Shown here piece by piece: positions 44,501-53,624 of a DNA stretch of 64,000 bases. The number at the start of each line of letters is the position of its first letter. The stretch's first letter is position 1. A program made the position numbers and the translations under genes. The notes under the pieces were generated by a model. It saw nothing but the letters and a program-made list of their open reading frames with translations. It made no database searches and was not told the origin of the DNA. This DNA is from CAYMDS01 sp964576705 (GTDB lineage Bacteria; Patescibacteriota; Microgenomatia; Levybacterales; UBA12049), in contig CAZNVI010000001.1 in the NCBI GenBank assembly GCA_964576705.1, forward strand, positions 1 through 64,000, read 5' to 3'.

Positions 44501-45806
44501 TTCAGATTCTCAGTCCAATCCATCATACGCAACTGCTGTCTCACTTACTCCAAAAGGCACATATACGGATGCGTCATCACTCTCCTCAGGCCCAACAGTT
44601 TCAAGTATTACGACGAAAAAAGCGAAAATTACCTGGTCGACCGGTAGAAGCTCTGATTCTAAAATTCAATATGGTACGAAATCAGGAGATTACTTTACAG
44701 AAGAGCCCAGTAACTCAGTTCAGACAACCGATCATACTATAAATTTGACCAATCTTTCTCCTGGTACTACCTACTATTACAAAGCGAAATGGACTGATGA
44801 AGACGGGAATACCGGGATTTCTTCAGAAAAAACATTTACGACAGAACCAAAGCCATTGGTAACCGAACCGAATCCTAAGTCGCTTTCTCTTACTACAGCC
44901 ACTATAGAGTATACAGTGAAAGGAGCAAGCAAAGTGAAATTTTATTATGGTAAGACCACGGGATTTGGCACGACTAAAGATGTAAGTACTTCAATAACGG
45001 AAACAACCTATACTACGACCCTTGAAGATTTAGAAGATGGTGTTAAATATTTCTACAGAATTAATACTTTTGATACAGATGGGACTGAATATGAAGGAGA
45101 TGTGCAGTCTTTTACTACTTTACCCAGACCGCGAATTTCTGAAGTTCGTATTCAGCAGGTAGCTAAAACCGCTCAACCTACAGCTCTCATTACGTGGAAC
45201 ACTAATACGGAAGTATCAAGCATAATAACTTATTTTCCTCAAGGACAGTCTGACGAAGCGCGAGATGAAGTTAATATAGCATTGAAAATAGGTGAACATC
45301 AGATGATTATAAGAGGTCTTCTACCTCAAACAAAGTATTCGCTTATTGTAAAAGGCCGTGATAAAGCGGGAAATGAGGCTGAATCAGACTTACATACGTT
45401 TACTACAGCCACAGATACCAGACCCCCGCAGGTTACTGATTTAAAAGTAGAAGGAACGAGTACTTCAAAGACTGCGGGTAGCGGAGGACAGAATCAAAAA
45501 TCACAACTTGTGATATCGTGGAATACAGATGAGGCAGCAACTTCACAAATAGAGTACGGAGAAGGTACAGGAACTTCTTATGCCCAGAAAACGCAAGAAG
45601 ATTCAAAACTCACATTCAATCATGTTGTCGTAATTTCAGGACTCACTCCCTCAAAAGTTTACCACTTGCGAGTGATTGGCAAAGATAAAGCAGGCAACAT
45701 CGGAAACTCTATAGATACGGTGACTATTACACCGAAATCCAGTGACAATGCATTAGATCTTGTCATTACCAACTTACAGCAGATATTTGGATTTATAGGG
45801 AGATAG
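41520..45806 (+). CDS. Giant surface protein with DUF2341, LamG-like and Fn3 domains
   Basis: 1428 residues. The order is: an N-terminal signal anchor (about 20-45), a PWTQTDWSGGTSSG motif (~54-67), a DUF2341 domain (~100-215), a LamG/concanavalin-like domain (~220-420), several Ig/Fn3-type beta domains (~440-1380) and a conserved tail ending ALDLVITNLQQIFGFIGR. Such proteins are exported and bind glycans or other surfaces; in CPR bacteria attachment to a host cell is plausible but inferred. It is closely paralogous to the next gene from the DSEQLSAWGTLTY motif to the C-terminus. No LPxTG signal is present. Confidence 0.8.
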   Translation: MLEKLKVYFLRPRFTLSRLQFNLIAVIFISFGLTIGVYLTLSNFIPRIFASASPWTQTDWSGGTSSGTVNSTVTTSSEVSNTDPTTSVGDITLATNTGWYNSSWKYRRKLTLDNTTSNLGVTSEALTDFPVLVVLTSSNIDYSNTQNSGQDLRFTDSNGTTLLSYEIEKWDESGTSYVWVKVPQIDINSSTDYIYMYYGNSGASDAQSATNVWDSSYKMVQHFAETSGTTTSDSTSNDNDGAKVSSTQPASTTSGRIGNAQSFSNNQTDFITCGTNNVPTTSPVTLEAWAYYAADQPGGYYSYVMQLGNYNNDIFAMAREAGTNLLYYPQAGQIRTGPVLATGQWLHQVIVFNSSPPYVAFYINGVSQSVTQPSAPVAPGSAVCNIGRYNGPNWYIYGLIDEVRISSSVRSAAYVAASYHSETNDFVSFESQVGTYASSGTLTSNILDSEQLSAWGTLTYSGSGSTIGVKVRSSNSSTMSGADDWSSCSSVSSGTDLSSTDCATDGERYIQYQVILSTADQTTTPTFQDISIAFSSYDTTSPTTNASSISMATASSGGRSISSNGWNNASGPYFSWTAGADNVGGSGLKGYCLYLGTDSAGNPATAKGVLGTSPVSTTGSTCQFIASSTNIDLNTSGYLGSALTDGSTYYLNIKAIDNGSNVFSGSSAQFQFRQDATAPTNVSYISAASGSFGNVADMNFNWPVSGGSAASDSNAGVLGYQYQLNSSSGTWKGTNTSSTCSLDYIPAATANYTFTADDEDDVQTGTNVIYFRTVDSSCSTSSSSTYRTASISYGGAAPTFAVSCDSTSGVAVAPSSATSNSFELVWDDATPSSGRTVSKYYYMINTSPPSTLSTIISNTSTYISNNTNTSVGVGALTGSVRGSNTVYVVAVDDADNYSGSNCVKGTYTLNSTNPDPPLNLAATDASVKASSLWRVSLGWTVPAYKGTGSLTYKIQRSIDNSIWTDVTITTGTSYIDTVSESRLYYWRVGAYDTSSDSQSNPSYATAVSLTPKGTYTDASSLSSGPTVSSITTKKAKITWSTGRSSDSKIQYGTKSGDYFTEEPSNSVQTTDHTINLTNLSPGTTYYYKAKWTDEDGNTGISSEKTFTTEPKPLVTEPNPKSLSLTTATIEYTVKGASKVKFYYGKTTGFGTTKDVSTSITETTYTTTLEDLEDGVKYFYRINTFDTDGTEYEGDVQSFTTLPRPRISEVRIQQVAKTAQPTALITWNTNTEVSSIITYFPQGQSDEARDEVNIALKIGEHQMIIRGLLPQTKYSLIVKGRDKAGNEAESDLHTFTTATDTRPPQVTDLKVEGTSTSKTAGSGGQNQKSQLVISWNTDEAATSQIEYGEGTGTSYAQKTQEDSKLTFNHVVVISGLTPSKVYHLRVIGKDKAGNIGNSIDTVTITPKSSDNALDLVITNLQQIFGFIGR

Positions 45807-45854
45807 AAATGGTTATACAAACATGTATTTAGTGTAATTTAAAAAAAAAGAGAT

Positions 45855-48800
45855 ATGAGGATAATTAAAAACATTTTATACCATCTGTTATTTAGAAAAC
45901 TGACTCTTGCTAAGTGGCAGTGGAATATATGGGCTGTGTTTATCTTCTTCTTTGGTGCGGGTTTTTCACTGTTTATATTTACTAAAGAAATACTACTGCC
46001 AAATGTTTTTGCAGCTACAAATCCCTGGACGCAGACTGACTGGAGCGGCGGAACATCAAGCGGAGTTGTAACTGGCACAGTGACTACATATGATTCTGCA
46101 AATAGTGTTAATACATCAACAAGCGGTCAAATATCACTGGCAAGTGTAGAAGAGGCATCAAATACTGATTTTGAAACTAACCTTACAGGTTGGGCAGGAG
46201 GTGTCGCTCCTAATTCAATTTCTGGGCTTCGCTTTTGGTACAAAGCTGATGCTATCAGTGGACTTTCAGATGGAGCAAATGTATCTAGCTGGACAGATTC
46301 TTCAGGAAACGGTTATACCGCAACCCAAAATGGCGCTACAGCAGTACCAATCTACAAAGAAAACATTTTGAATGGCAAACCCGTAGTAAGATTTGGTACT
46401 TCGGCTATAACATCGTTAGTTGTAGCGTCACAAACTCTCTCAAACAGAACCCAATTTGCAGTTGTCACTAAGAACGGAGATCCACAAGGTTCATACCATT
46501 CTGTAATTTTGCAAATGGGAGCTCCTTACTACCAATTTTACTCTCCTTCGGGTAGTTCAGTTATGGTTTATTACCCTGCAGGCGCAATAAATGGAGATAC
46601 ATTTTCAGGAACACAGCTGCTCGTAGGAAAAACAGGACCTTCAGGAAGTGTTTTTTACATGAATGGCGTGCAAAAAGGAACAAGTGGCGCTACTGGTTCA
46701 AGTATTACAGACGCATTTCAAATAGGTTCGTATACACCTGGAAATTATGGCTTAAAAGGTGATATAGCAGAAATAATTATGTTTGATTCGGCGTTATCAG
46801 ATGCTGATAGAAAAAGTATTGAGGCCTATTTGCAAGCTAAATACGCCGTATCCTCAGAAAGTGTAACAATCACAAGAGACACTGGAACAAAATATGCTGG
46901 TTTAGCTTCATTAAAAGCTGTTGCTGGTACTAATGGTGGAAATATCACACAGACCATAAACGTCGGAGATACTAATAACTATCTAATGTCTGCGTACGTA
47001 TACACAGATGGATCTAGTGTAAGTAGTTCGGATGTAGAGCTTTATTACAACAATGCTGTTGTTTCATCAACCTTTACATCAGTTGGCTCAGGGTGGTATA
47101 GAATGACGGGGAATATAACAGGCGCAAATGCAAATAGATTGTATGGATTTCAAGTTAAAGCAAGCAAAACTGTCTATGTCGATAATTTTAGCGTTAACTC
47201 ATATGCGGTCTCAGGTACTCTCACCTCAAATATTTTTGATAGCGAGCAGTTATCTGCTTGGGGTACATTAACATATACCTCTTCAGGTTCTACTGTGTCA
47301 GTGAAAGCAAGAACTTCTAATTCGTCAACCATGGTAGGGGCTACTGATTTTGCTTCATGTAACGCAATTACTTCAGGGACAGATATTTCATCAAATAACT
47401 GCGTGACAGACGGTCATCGGTATCTTCAGTACCAGATAACCCTTTCTACATCGGATCAGACAACTACTCCAACATTTTCAGATATTTCAATAGGGTTTAG
47501 CTCGTTCGATACGACTGCACCGACGACGAATGCTTCATCGATTACTATGGCTGTTTCATCTGGGGGAAGAAGTATATCAAGTAATGGTTGGAATAATGCT
47601 ACCGGACCATATTTCTCTTTTACTGCAGGATCTGATAATGTAGGAGGATCCGGACTAAAAGGATATTGCTTGTATCTTGGTACAGATTCAGCCGGTAACC
47701 CGTCAACTGCCAAAGGAGTACTTGGTACTTCTCCCCTGTCTACAACAGGTTCAACCTGTCAATTTATTATCTCCACAACCAACGTCAATCTGTCAACCGT
47801 AGGATACCTTGGTTCTTCACTTACCAATGGATCAACATACTATCTCAATATCAAAGCCATAGATAACGGAAACAACATATTCGGGGGTTCATCTGCACAG
47901 TTTCAATTCAGACAAGACGCTGTAGCACCGACTAATGTTTCATACGTATCAGCTCCATCGATAGTATTTGGAAACATAGACGATATGAATTTCTCTTGGC
48001 CGACGAGTGGCGGAAGTGCTGCAAGCGATGCCAACTCAGGAGTTATAGGATGGCAGTATTCGCTGGATTCAGGATCCACTTGGCGTGGCCCTGATACCGA
48101 GTCTACACTCGGAATAACCTATATAGAAGATGATGGTAGTACAAGTAGTCACACACTTTCTGATGCAGCAGACGGTTCTGACATAGCAGAGGGTATAAAT
48201 ACTGTTTACCTAAGGACAGTAGACGAAGCAGGAAACTTCTCTTCCGGTTCAACTTATCGTACAGCACCTCTTAATTTCGGCGGTGAAGCACCAAGCTTTG
48301 CCATAGCGTGTGATTTAACTTCCGGTATTACAGTAACGCCTTCAACATCCACTTCAAATTTATTTGCCTTGTCTTGGGACAGTGCCGCCGCTACAGGCGG
48401 AAACTCAGTTGCAGGTTATTACTATATGATAAATACAAGCCCACCATCAACGCTCTCAACTCTTGAGAGCAATAGCACTTCATACATAGCAACTTCAGCT
48501 ACAAGTGTATCTGCCACTAAGCTGACAGGATCTGTCAAGGGAACTAATACTGTATATGTAGTTGCTTACGATGATGATAATAATTATTCTCAAAGCAATT
48601 GTATAAAGGGTATATACACGCTAAATTCCACACTTCCTGACCCGGTAGCAAGCCTTTCTGTCTCAGACGCGTCGATCAAATCAGATGAATTATGGAGAGC
48701 TTCTCTTACTTGGAGCGANNNNNNNNNNNNNNNNNNNNNNNNNNNNNNNNNNNNNNNNNNNNNNNNNNNNNNNNNNNNNNNNNNNNNNNNNNNNNNNNNN

Positions 48801-49726
48801 NNNNNNNNNNNNNNNNNNATGTAATTATTCAGTATACCGTAAAAGGAGCAAGTTCAGTGAAATTTTATTACGGTAAAACCACGGGATTTGGCGCGACTAA
48901 AGAAGTAAGTACTTCGACAAGCGAGACGACGTACACCACAACACTTGAAGATTTGGAAGATGGAACCAAATATTATTATAAAATAAATACATTTGATGGC
49001 GAAGGAAGCGAGTATGAAAGTAATATATTAACTTTCGAAACCCTTCCCCGCCCCCGCATCACAGACGTTAAAGTCCAGCAGGTCGCCAGAACAGCCCAGC
49101 CCAGTGTTTTGGTAACCTGGACTACAAATACTGAAGTCTCAAGCATAGTTACATATTATCCGCAAGGAAATGCGAGTGAAGCCAGAGATGAAGTGAATGT
49201 TGCGTTAAAAAAAGGAGAACATCAGATGATCGTACGAGGGTTGTTCCCCCAAGCTCGATACGCGATGATCATAAAAGGTCGTGATAAAGCCGGAAATGAA
49301 GCAGAATCAGATACTCAGACATTTACAACCGCTACTGACACCCGTCCACCTCAGATAACAGGCCTTAAAGTAGAAGGAGCAAATACTTCACAAGCTGTAT
49401 CGGGAGGACAGAAACAACAACAGCAGCTTGTAGTGTCCTGGAATACAGATGAAGCTGCTACGTCGCAGGTAGAATTCGGTGAAGGAACCGGATCAACATA
49501 CAGTCAGAGAACTCAGGAAGACAGCAATCTGGCTTTTAATCATGTAGTCGTCATCTCAGGATTATCTCCATCAAAGGTTTATCATCTGCGTGTCTTATCC
49601 AAAGATAAAGCAGGCAACAGCGGAAACTCTATAGATACGGTGACTATTACGCCGAAATCCAGTGATAATGCATTAGATCTTGTCATCACCAACTTACAGC
49701 AGATATTCGGATTTATAGGGAGATAG
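45855..49726 (+). CDS. Second giant surface protein (paralogue), interrupted by an assembly gap
   Basis: About 1441 residues if the gap is sized by comparison with its paralogue. The signal anchor (~20-45) and PWTQTDWSGGTSSG are shared with the first protein. The N-terminal sugar-binding-like region is different: a second LamG-like module (GLRFWYKADAISGL, DADRKSIEAYLQAKY) and a CBM-like segment replace DUF2341. From DSEQLSAWGTLTY onward it matches the paralogue, ending in the same NALDLVITNLQQIFGFIGR tail. The two halves read in different frames across the N-run only because the gap size is wrong. It is followed by the ABC ATPase and FtsX-like permease genes. Confidence 0.78.
48719..48818. 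other. Assembly gap of wrong size inside the second surface protein
   Basis: One hundred N with no duplicated flanks. The paralogue has 554 nt between the corresponding positions (44342-44895). The frame change across the N-run requires a true length of 2 modulo 3, and 554 is 2 modulo 3. So the missing piece is probably about 554 nt and the gene is intact. Confidence 0.8.
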
Positions 49727-49789
49727 GAAATATTAGTCGTTATAACTTTTTTATAATTCTAAAGTACGGCAATACCTGAGTTTTTTATA

Positions 49790-49795
49790 TATAAT
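49790..49795 (+). promoter_or_regulatory. -10 of the ABC transporter operon (leaderless)
   Basis: TATAAT at 49790-49795, 7 nt before the ATG at 49803. No good -35 at the proper distance. Confidence 0.45.
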
Positions 49796-49802
49796 AAACA
49801 AT

Positions 49803-50564
49803 ATGAATACGGTAATAAATGTAAGTAATTTAACTAAAACTTTTGTTGTAGGCGCGCAGGATGTGCAGGTTTTAAAGGGTTTGAATTTCGATATCGAACG
49901 GGGAGAATTTGTGGTAATTATCGGGCCTTCAGGTTGTGGAAAATCTACACTCCTTCATACTTTACTCGGCCTGGAAGTTCCGACGACAGGATCAGTAACA
50001 ATTTTGGGGAAAGATTTATATAAAAATACAGTTGAAGATGACAGGTCTGAATTTCGTAAACAGAAAATTGGAATGATTTATCAGCAGGCGAACTGGATCA
50101 GAGCTTTTAGTGTAGTAGAAAATATTACATTCCCTTTGCTTTTACGGGGTGTTAATAAAAGTGATTTGATGATAAAAGCGTCTAAAGCTTTAGAATCAGT
50201 GGGAATGATGAATTGGGCTTTTTATTTGCCATCCGAATTATCAAGCGGGCAACAACAAAAAATTGCGTTGGCCCGGGCAATAATAAATGATCCGGAAATT
50301 ATAATTGCTGATGAGCCGACAGGTAACCTGGATTATATTTCAGGCCAGGATTTAATGCAGCATCTTAGTGTATATACAAAAGCAGATAAAACCATTTTAA
50401 TGGTTACACATGATTTGGAGTATCTTAGATTCGCGACAAAAGCTATTCGCATGCTGGACGGTAAGATAGTAGATATTTATGAAGAAAAAGATATTAAAAA
50501 ACTGACTGAGTCGGCTGATTCTAAAAGAGGCGTAGGGAAAGTAATTAATTTACAGGAAGCATAG
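49803..50564 (+). CDS. ABC transporter ATPase (LolD/MacB/FtsE type)
   Basis: 253 residues. Walker A is GPSGCGKST, the signature is LSSGQQQKIALARA, and Walker B is IIIADEPTGNLD. This group powers FtsX-like permeases that pull lipoproteins, peptides or regulate wall hydrolases by mechanotransmission rather than moving a substrate through a channel. The stop is directly followed by the permease ATG, so they form one unit. Its position after the two surface proteins suggests a common envelope job, by inference. Confidence 0.88.
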   Translation: MNTVINVSNLTKTFVVGAQDVQVLKGLNFDIERGEFVVIIGPSGCGKSTLLHTLLGLEVPTTGSVTILGKDLYKNTVEDDRSEFRKQKIGMIYQQANWIRAFSVVENITFPLLLRGVNKSDLMIKASKALESVGMMNWAFYLPSELSSGQQQKIALARAIINDPEIIIADEPTGNLDYISGQDLMQHLSVYTKADKTILMVTHDLEYLRFATKAIRMLDGKIVDIYEEKDIKKLTESADSKRGVGKVINLQEA

Positions 50565-52667
50565 ATGCAATCACCAAAGAGATTTTTTTTCAAAAAAAAG
50601 GACACTGTTAATTCAGTAGAATTTCAACGTGCTAAAAAAAATAAATTTAATTTTGTACAGACCTTTAAATTAGTATATAGGATAATCAAGCAGGCATTAG
50701 AATTCTTTGGATTACTTTCAATTTATTTCACGTATAAAATATTAGATAAAATTATTCTCGTCCGATTATTACCCCCTAAATTTAGAGTTCGTTTTCAGCC
50801 GCGTTTGTTGAAGCTGTATATAGGCTTAGTTTCAAAAATAGACAGTAATAGAACGGATTCGATAAGCAGATTAGATCTTATTGAATTATCAATTAAAAAT
50901 ATGAGACTTAAGAAAACCCGGAGTATTATCACCATAGGAGGCATGGCGATAGGCATAGGCGCTATAGTCTTTCTTGTATCTATTGGTTACGGTCTTCAAA
51001 ATCTGGTCATAAACCGCGTAGCAAGACTTGAAGAGATGAGGCAGGCTGATATTGTAATAGGAGCAGGGAGCGCAGTGAAAATTAATGATAAAGCTATTGC
51101 AAATTTCAGCAATCTTTCAGGAGTGCAATCGGCTTTACCGATGATTTCCGTTGTCGGACGAATAGACTTCAATAATTCAGTTAGCGATATGGCAGTTTAT
51201 GGCGTAACGAGAGATTTTTTAATGCAGTCGGCAATAAAACCCATAAGAGGTAAAATTTTTGACAGCAACCAGACGGTGATTAAAGTTAATATAGGTAAAG
51301 ATGTGGCTGGTGTGTCTGATACAAGAGCAATTGCTAAAGTCGGATCGGAAATACAGCCTGTCGAATTCTGGATTGAGCCTGAAGTGTGGGTCCGGGTCCG
51401 TGCCAATCCAGACATAAATGCCCCGATAATAGGATATACTAAGCGGTTAGAGGGTAAGCAAACAGGACTGGAAGTTTGGGGATCTAAATACCTTTCAGAA
51501 GATAACAGCGGAAAAGCAGGGATTGACAATGATGGTAGAACTCTTGGGAAATGGATAAAATCAGAAGTATTGTTATGGAAAGTAGGTGATTGCGATCAGG
51601 TTAATCCTGATTGTGAGGGTGGAAGATTTCGAATACTTAAAGATGTTAACGGGCATCAGATTAGCGAAAAAGGATATTTTGCAGAACTAAATTTGACGTT
51701 GGAAGGAACTATTATAAAAACAGGGAATAGCAGTGTATTGGGCATGAGATCGGAAAGGACATTAGCTGCCACAGATAGCTCTGAAACTATACTTGAATCA
51801 GAAGATTTTGTGGAGATTGCGTCAGAGGCCGGTATGGTTGAGCCTCCTGAAACTAAAACAGTAAAACTTACAAGCAAAGCAGAGCGTTTAGCAGTCGTAA
51901 ATCAGTCAATGTTGAAAATATTAGGTATTGCTGAAGATCAAGCTGTCGGCAAATCATTCTCGGCGAAGTTTGTGGTAACAGGAAATTTATTGGAGAATAC
52001 GGAAGAGAATTTAGAATCTGTTCCCGCGGAGTATAAAATAGTCGGGGTAGTGCCTGAAGGGGATGCTCCATTTTTCTACGTACCTTTTACTGATCTGAGA
52101 TCATTGGGAATCTCAAATTATTCTCAAGTAAAATTGGTAACTGAAAATCCGAAAAGACTTTCTGATGTTCGTACACAGGTTGAAGCAATGGGATATATGA
52201 CTACCAGTGTGGCAGACACTGTAACACAAATTGAAAGTTTATTTAGCACATTACGGACAGTTTTAGCATTGCTTGGTATGGTAGCATTAGCTGTCGCGAC
52301 GTTGGGAATGTTTAATACTTTAACGGTGTCGCTTCTTGAAAGGACCAGAGAAGTAGGCCTCATGAAAGCTATGGGTATGAAGTCTGAGGAGGTAAAAGAA
52401 TTATTTTTGACTGAGTCTATGATCATGGGCTTTTTCGGCGGAATGTTAGGGTTGCTGTTAGGTTTTATAGCAGGAAAGCTATTAGGATTACTATTGACGA
52501 TTTTTGCGGCATTCAAAGGCGCTGGAATAATCGATATTTCATATATACCGCCTGCGTTCGTATTTATAATTTTAATTTTGTCTTTAGTCGTGGGAGTTGT
52601 CACAGGCATTTATCCCGCTAGGCGCGCCACCAAAATATCAGCATTAAATGCTTTAAGATATGAATAA
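50565..52667 (+). CDS. FtsX/MacB-like ABC permease with an SH3-like insertion
   Basis: 700 residues. A basic amphipathic N-terminal region (1-105) precedes the first transmembrane helix (about 127-150, SIITIGGMAIGIGAIVFLVSIGYGL). A large extracytoplasmic MacB-type region (~155-555) follows, then three C-terminal helices (~560-700, ending ARRATKISALNALRYE). Within the extracytoplasmic region, VRVRANPDINAPIIGYT resembles the start of a bacterial SH3 domain, a wall-binding module. The FtsX fold with its four helices is clear; the SH3-like insertion is a visual call. Confidence 0.85.
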   Translation: MQSPKRFFFKKKDTVNSVEFQRAKKNKFNFVQTFKLVYRIIKQALEFFGLLSIYFTYKILDKIILVRLLPPKFRVRFQPRLLKLYIGLVSKIDSNRTDSISRLDLIELSIKNMRLKKTRSIITIGGMAIGIGAIVFLVSIGYGLQNLVINRVARLEEMRQADIVIGAGSAVKINDKAIANFSNLSGVQSALPMISVVGRIDFNNSVSDMAVYGVTRDFLMQSAIKPIRGKIFDSNQTVIKVNIGKDVAGVSDTRAIAKVGSEIQPVEFWIEPEVWVRVRANPDINAPIIGYTKRLEGKQTGLEVWGSKYLSEDNSGKAGIDNDGRTLGKWIKSEVLLWKVGDCDQVNPDCEGGRFRILKDVNGHQISEKGYFAELNLTLEGTIIKTGNSSVLGMRSERTLAATDSSETILESEDFVEIASEAGMVEPPETKTVKLTSKAERLAVVNQSMLKILGIAEDQAVGKSFSAKFVVTGNLLENTEENLESVPAEYKIVGVVPEGDAPFFYVPFTDLRSLGISNYSQVKLVTENPKRLSDVRTQVEAMGYMTTSVADTVTQIESLFSTLRTVLALLGMVALAVATLGMFNTLTVSLLERTREVGLMKAMGMKSEEVKELFLTESMIMGFFGGMLGLLLGFIAGKLLGLLLTIFAAFKGAGIIDISYIPPAFVFIILILSLVVGVVTGIYPARRATKISALNALRYE

Positions 52668-52735
52668 TTTCAAAGAATATATGTCGATAGAACTTCGAGG
52701 TATCTTCATCTTGTTTAAATAAGTTTAGTAGAAAG

Positions 52736-53623
52736 TTATTTTTTAGTTGAGACGTCGATTTCCCAAATAGGGCTTATGGTATGGAATGGTTGTCTTTTCA
52801 AGCGGGTGTATAAATAAACGAAAAAATATAAAATTGCCGATCTGGGATGAAGTAATACTTCATACATGATTGATTTTAAAGAAGAAGTAAGTGGGATATT
52901 GTATTCGGATTGTATATCAAAATTGAAATACTGTTTTAACTCAGTTGATGAGAATTGATATCTACTTGAAGGACCGATTTGGTCTTTAATCGATTGAGGA
53001 CAGCGGATATAAACGATAGATTTATCAGAGCGAACGAACTCTCCACTTACCCTCTTATTTTCAAGATATAGATACATATCTCCATTTACTATATTTTCCC
53101 GAATGTTGAATTTTTTTAATGTTTTCGTTTTAAATGATAGACATCTACCACTTGCTGAAAGATAATTTTTTCCGTTATTCCATAACTCTGTAGTTTTGTC
53201 GACAAACCTTACCATAGATGTCATACTTTCCTCAAAAAGCGTTTCAGGAGAAAGTGGTAATATTCGAGTTCCTACCATGGTTGCATCGGGATTATTCTCG
53301 AAGGTTTTGACAATTTCAAAAATAGTATCAGATCTAAAAGTAATATCATCTTGAGTAAAAATAAAGATATCACTTTTAGTTTTATCTATACATTGTTTAA
53401 GTTTTTGAAACTGACTTCCAGGAGTAGGGTTCCAGTAGACTTCAGCCCTTAGTTTTTCGAGTTTTTGCTTTAATTCCTTAGAAAGCGGTGTGCTATCTGC
53501 GACTATGATACATCTGATGTTTTTTACACCATTTGATGAATAAATCGTCTGTACTGTCTTTAATAAAGAATTACCAGCGTATCTGGTCGGAATTCCTACT
53601 GTAATTGTGGGTTGCTTATTCAT
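52736..53623 (-). CDS. Glycosyltransferase family 2
   Basis: 295 residues from the ATG at 53623, 1 nt after the stop of the preceding gene; an upstream in-frame start would overlap it. The GT-A fold shows TVGIPTRYAGNSLLKT and the DxD-like TQDDI motif. A C-terminal hydrophobic helix (SILYFFVYLYTRL) may anchor it. It is the last gene of the nucleotide-sugar operon and probably adds the sugar made there to a lipid or protein acceptor. Its 3' 42 nt are duplicated at 41310. Confidence 0.82.
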   Translation of the reverse strand: MNKQPTITVGIPTRYAGNSLLKTVQTIYSSNGVKNIRCIIVADSTPLSKELKQKLEKLRAEVYWNPTPGSQFQKLKQCIDKTKSDIFIFTQDDITFRSDTIFEIVKTFENNPDATMVGTRILPLSPETLFEESMTSMVRFVDKTTELWNNGKNYLSASGRCLSFKTKTLKKFNIRENIVNGDMYLYLENKRVSGEFVRSDKSIVYIRCPQSIKDQIGPSSRYQFSSTELKQYFNFDIQSEYNIPLTSSLKSIMYEVLLHPRSAILYFFVYLYTRLKRQPFHTISPIWEIDVSTKK

Positions 53624-53624
53624 T

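Noticed and set aside
46171..46371. Small overlapping ORFs within the giant surface genes
   Set aside because: They are alternative-frame shadows of low-complexity Ser/Thr-rich coding sequence.
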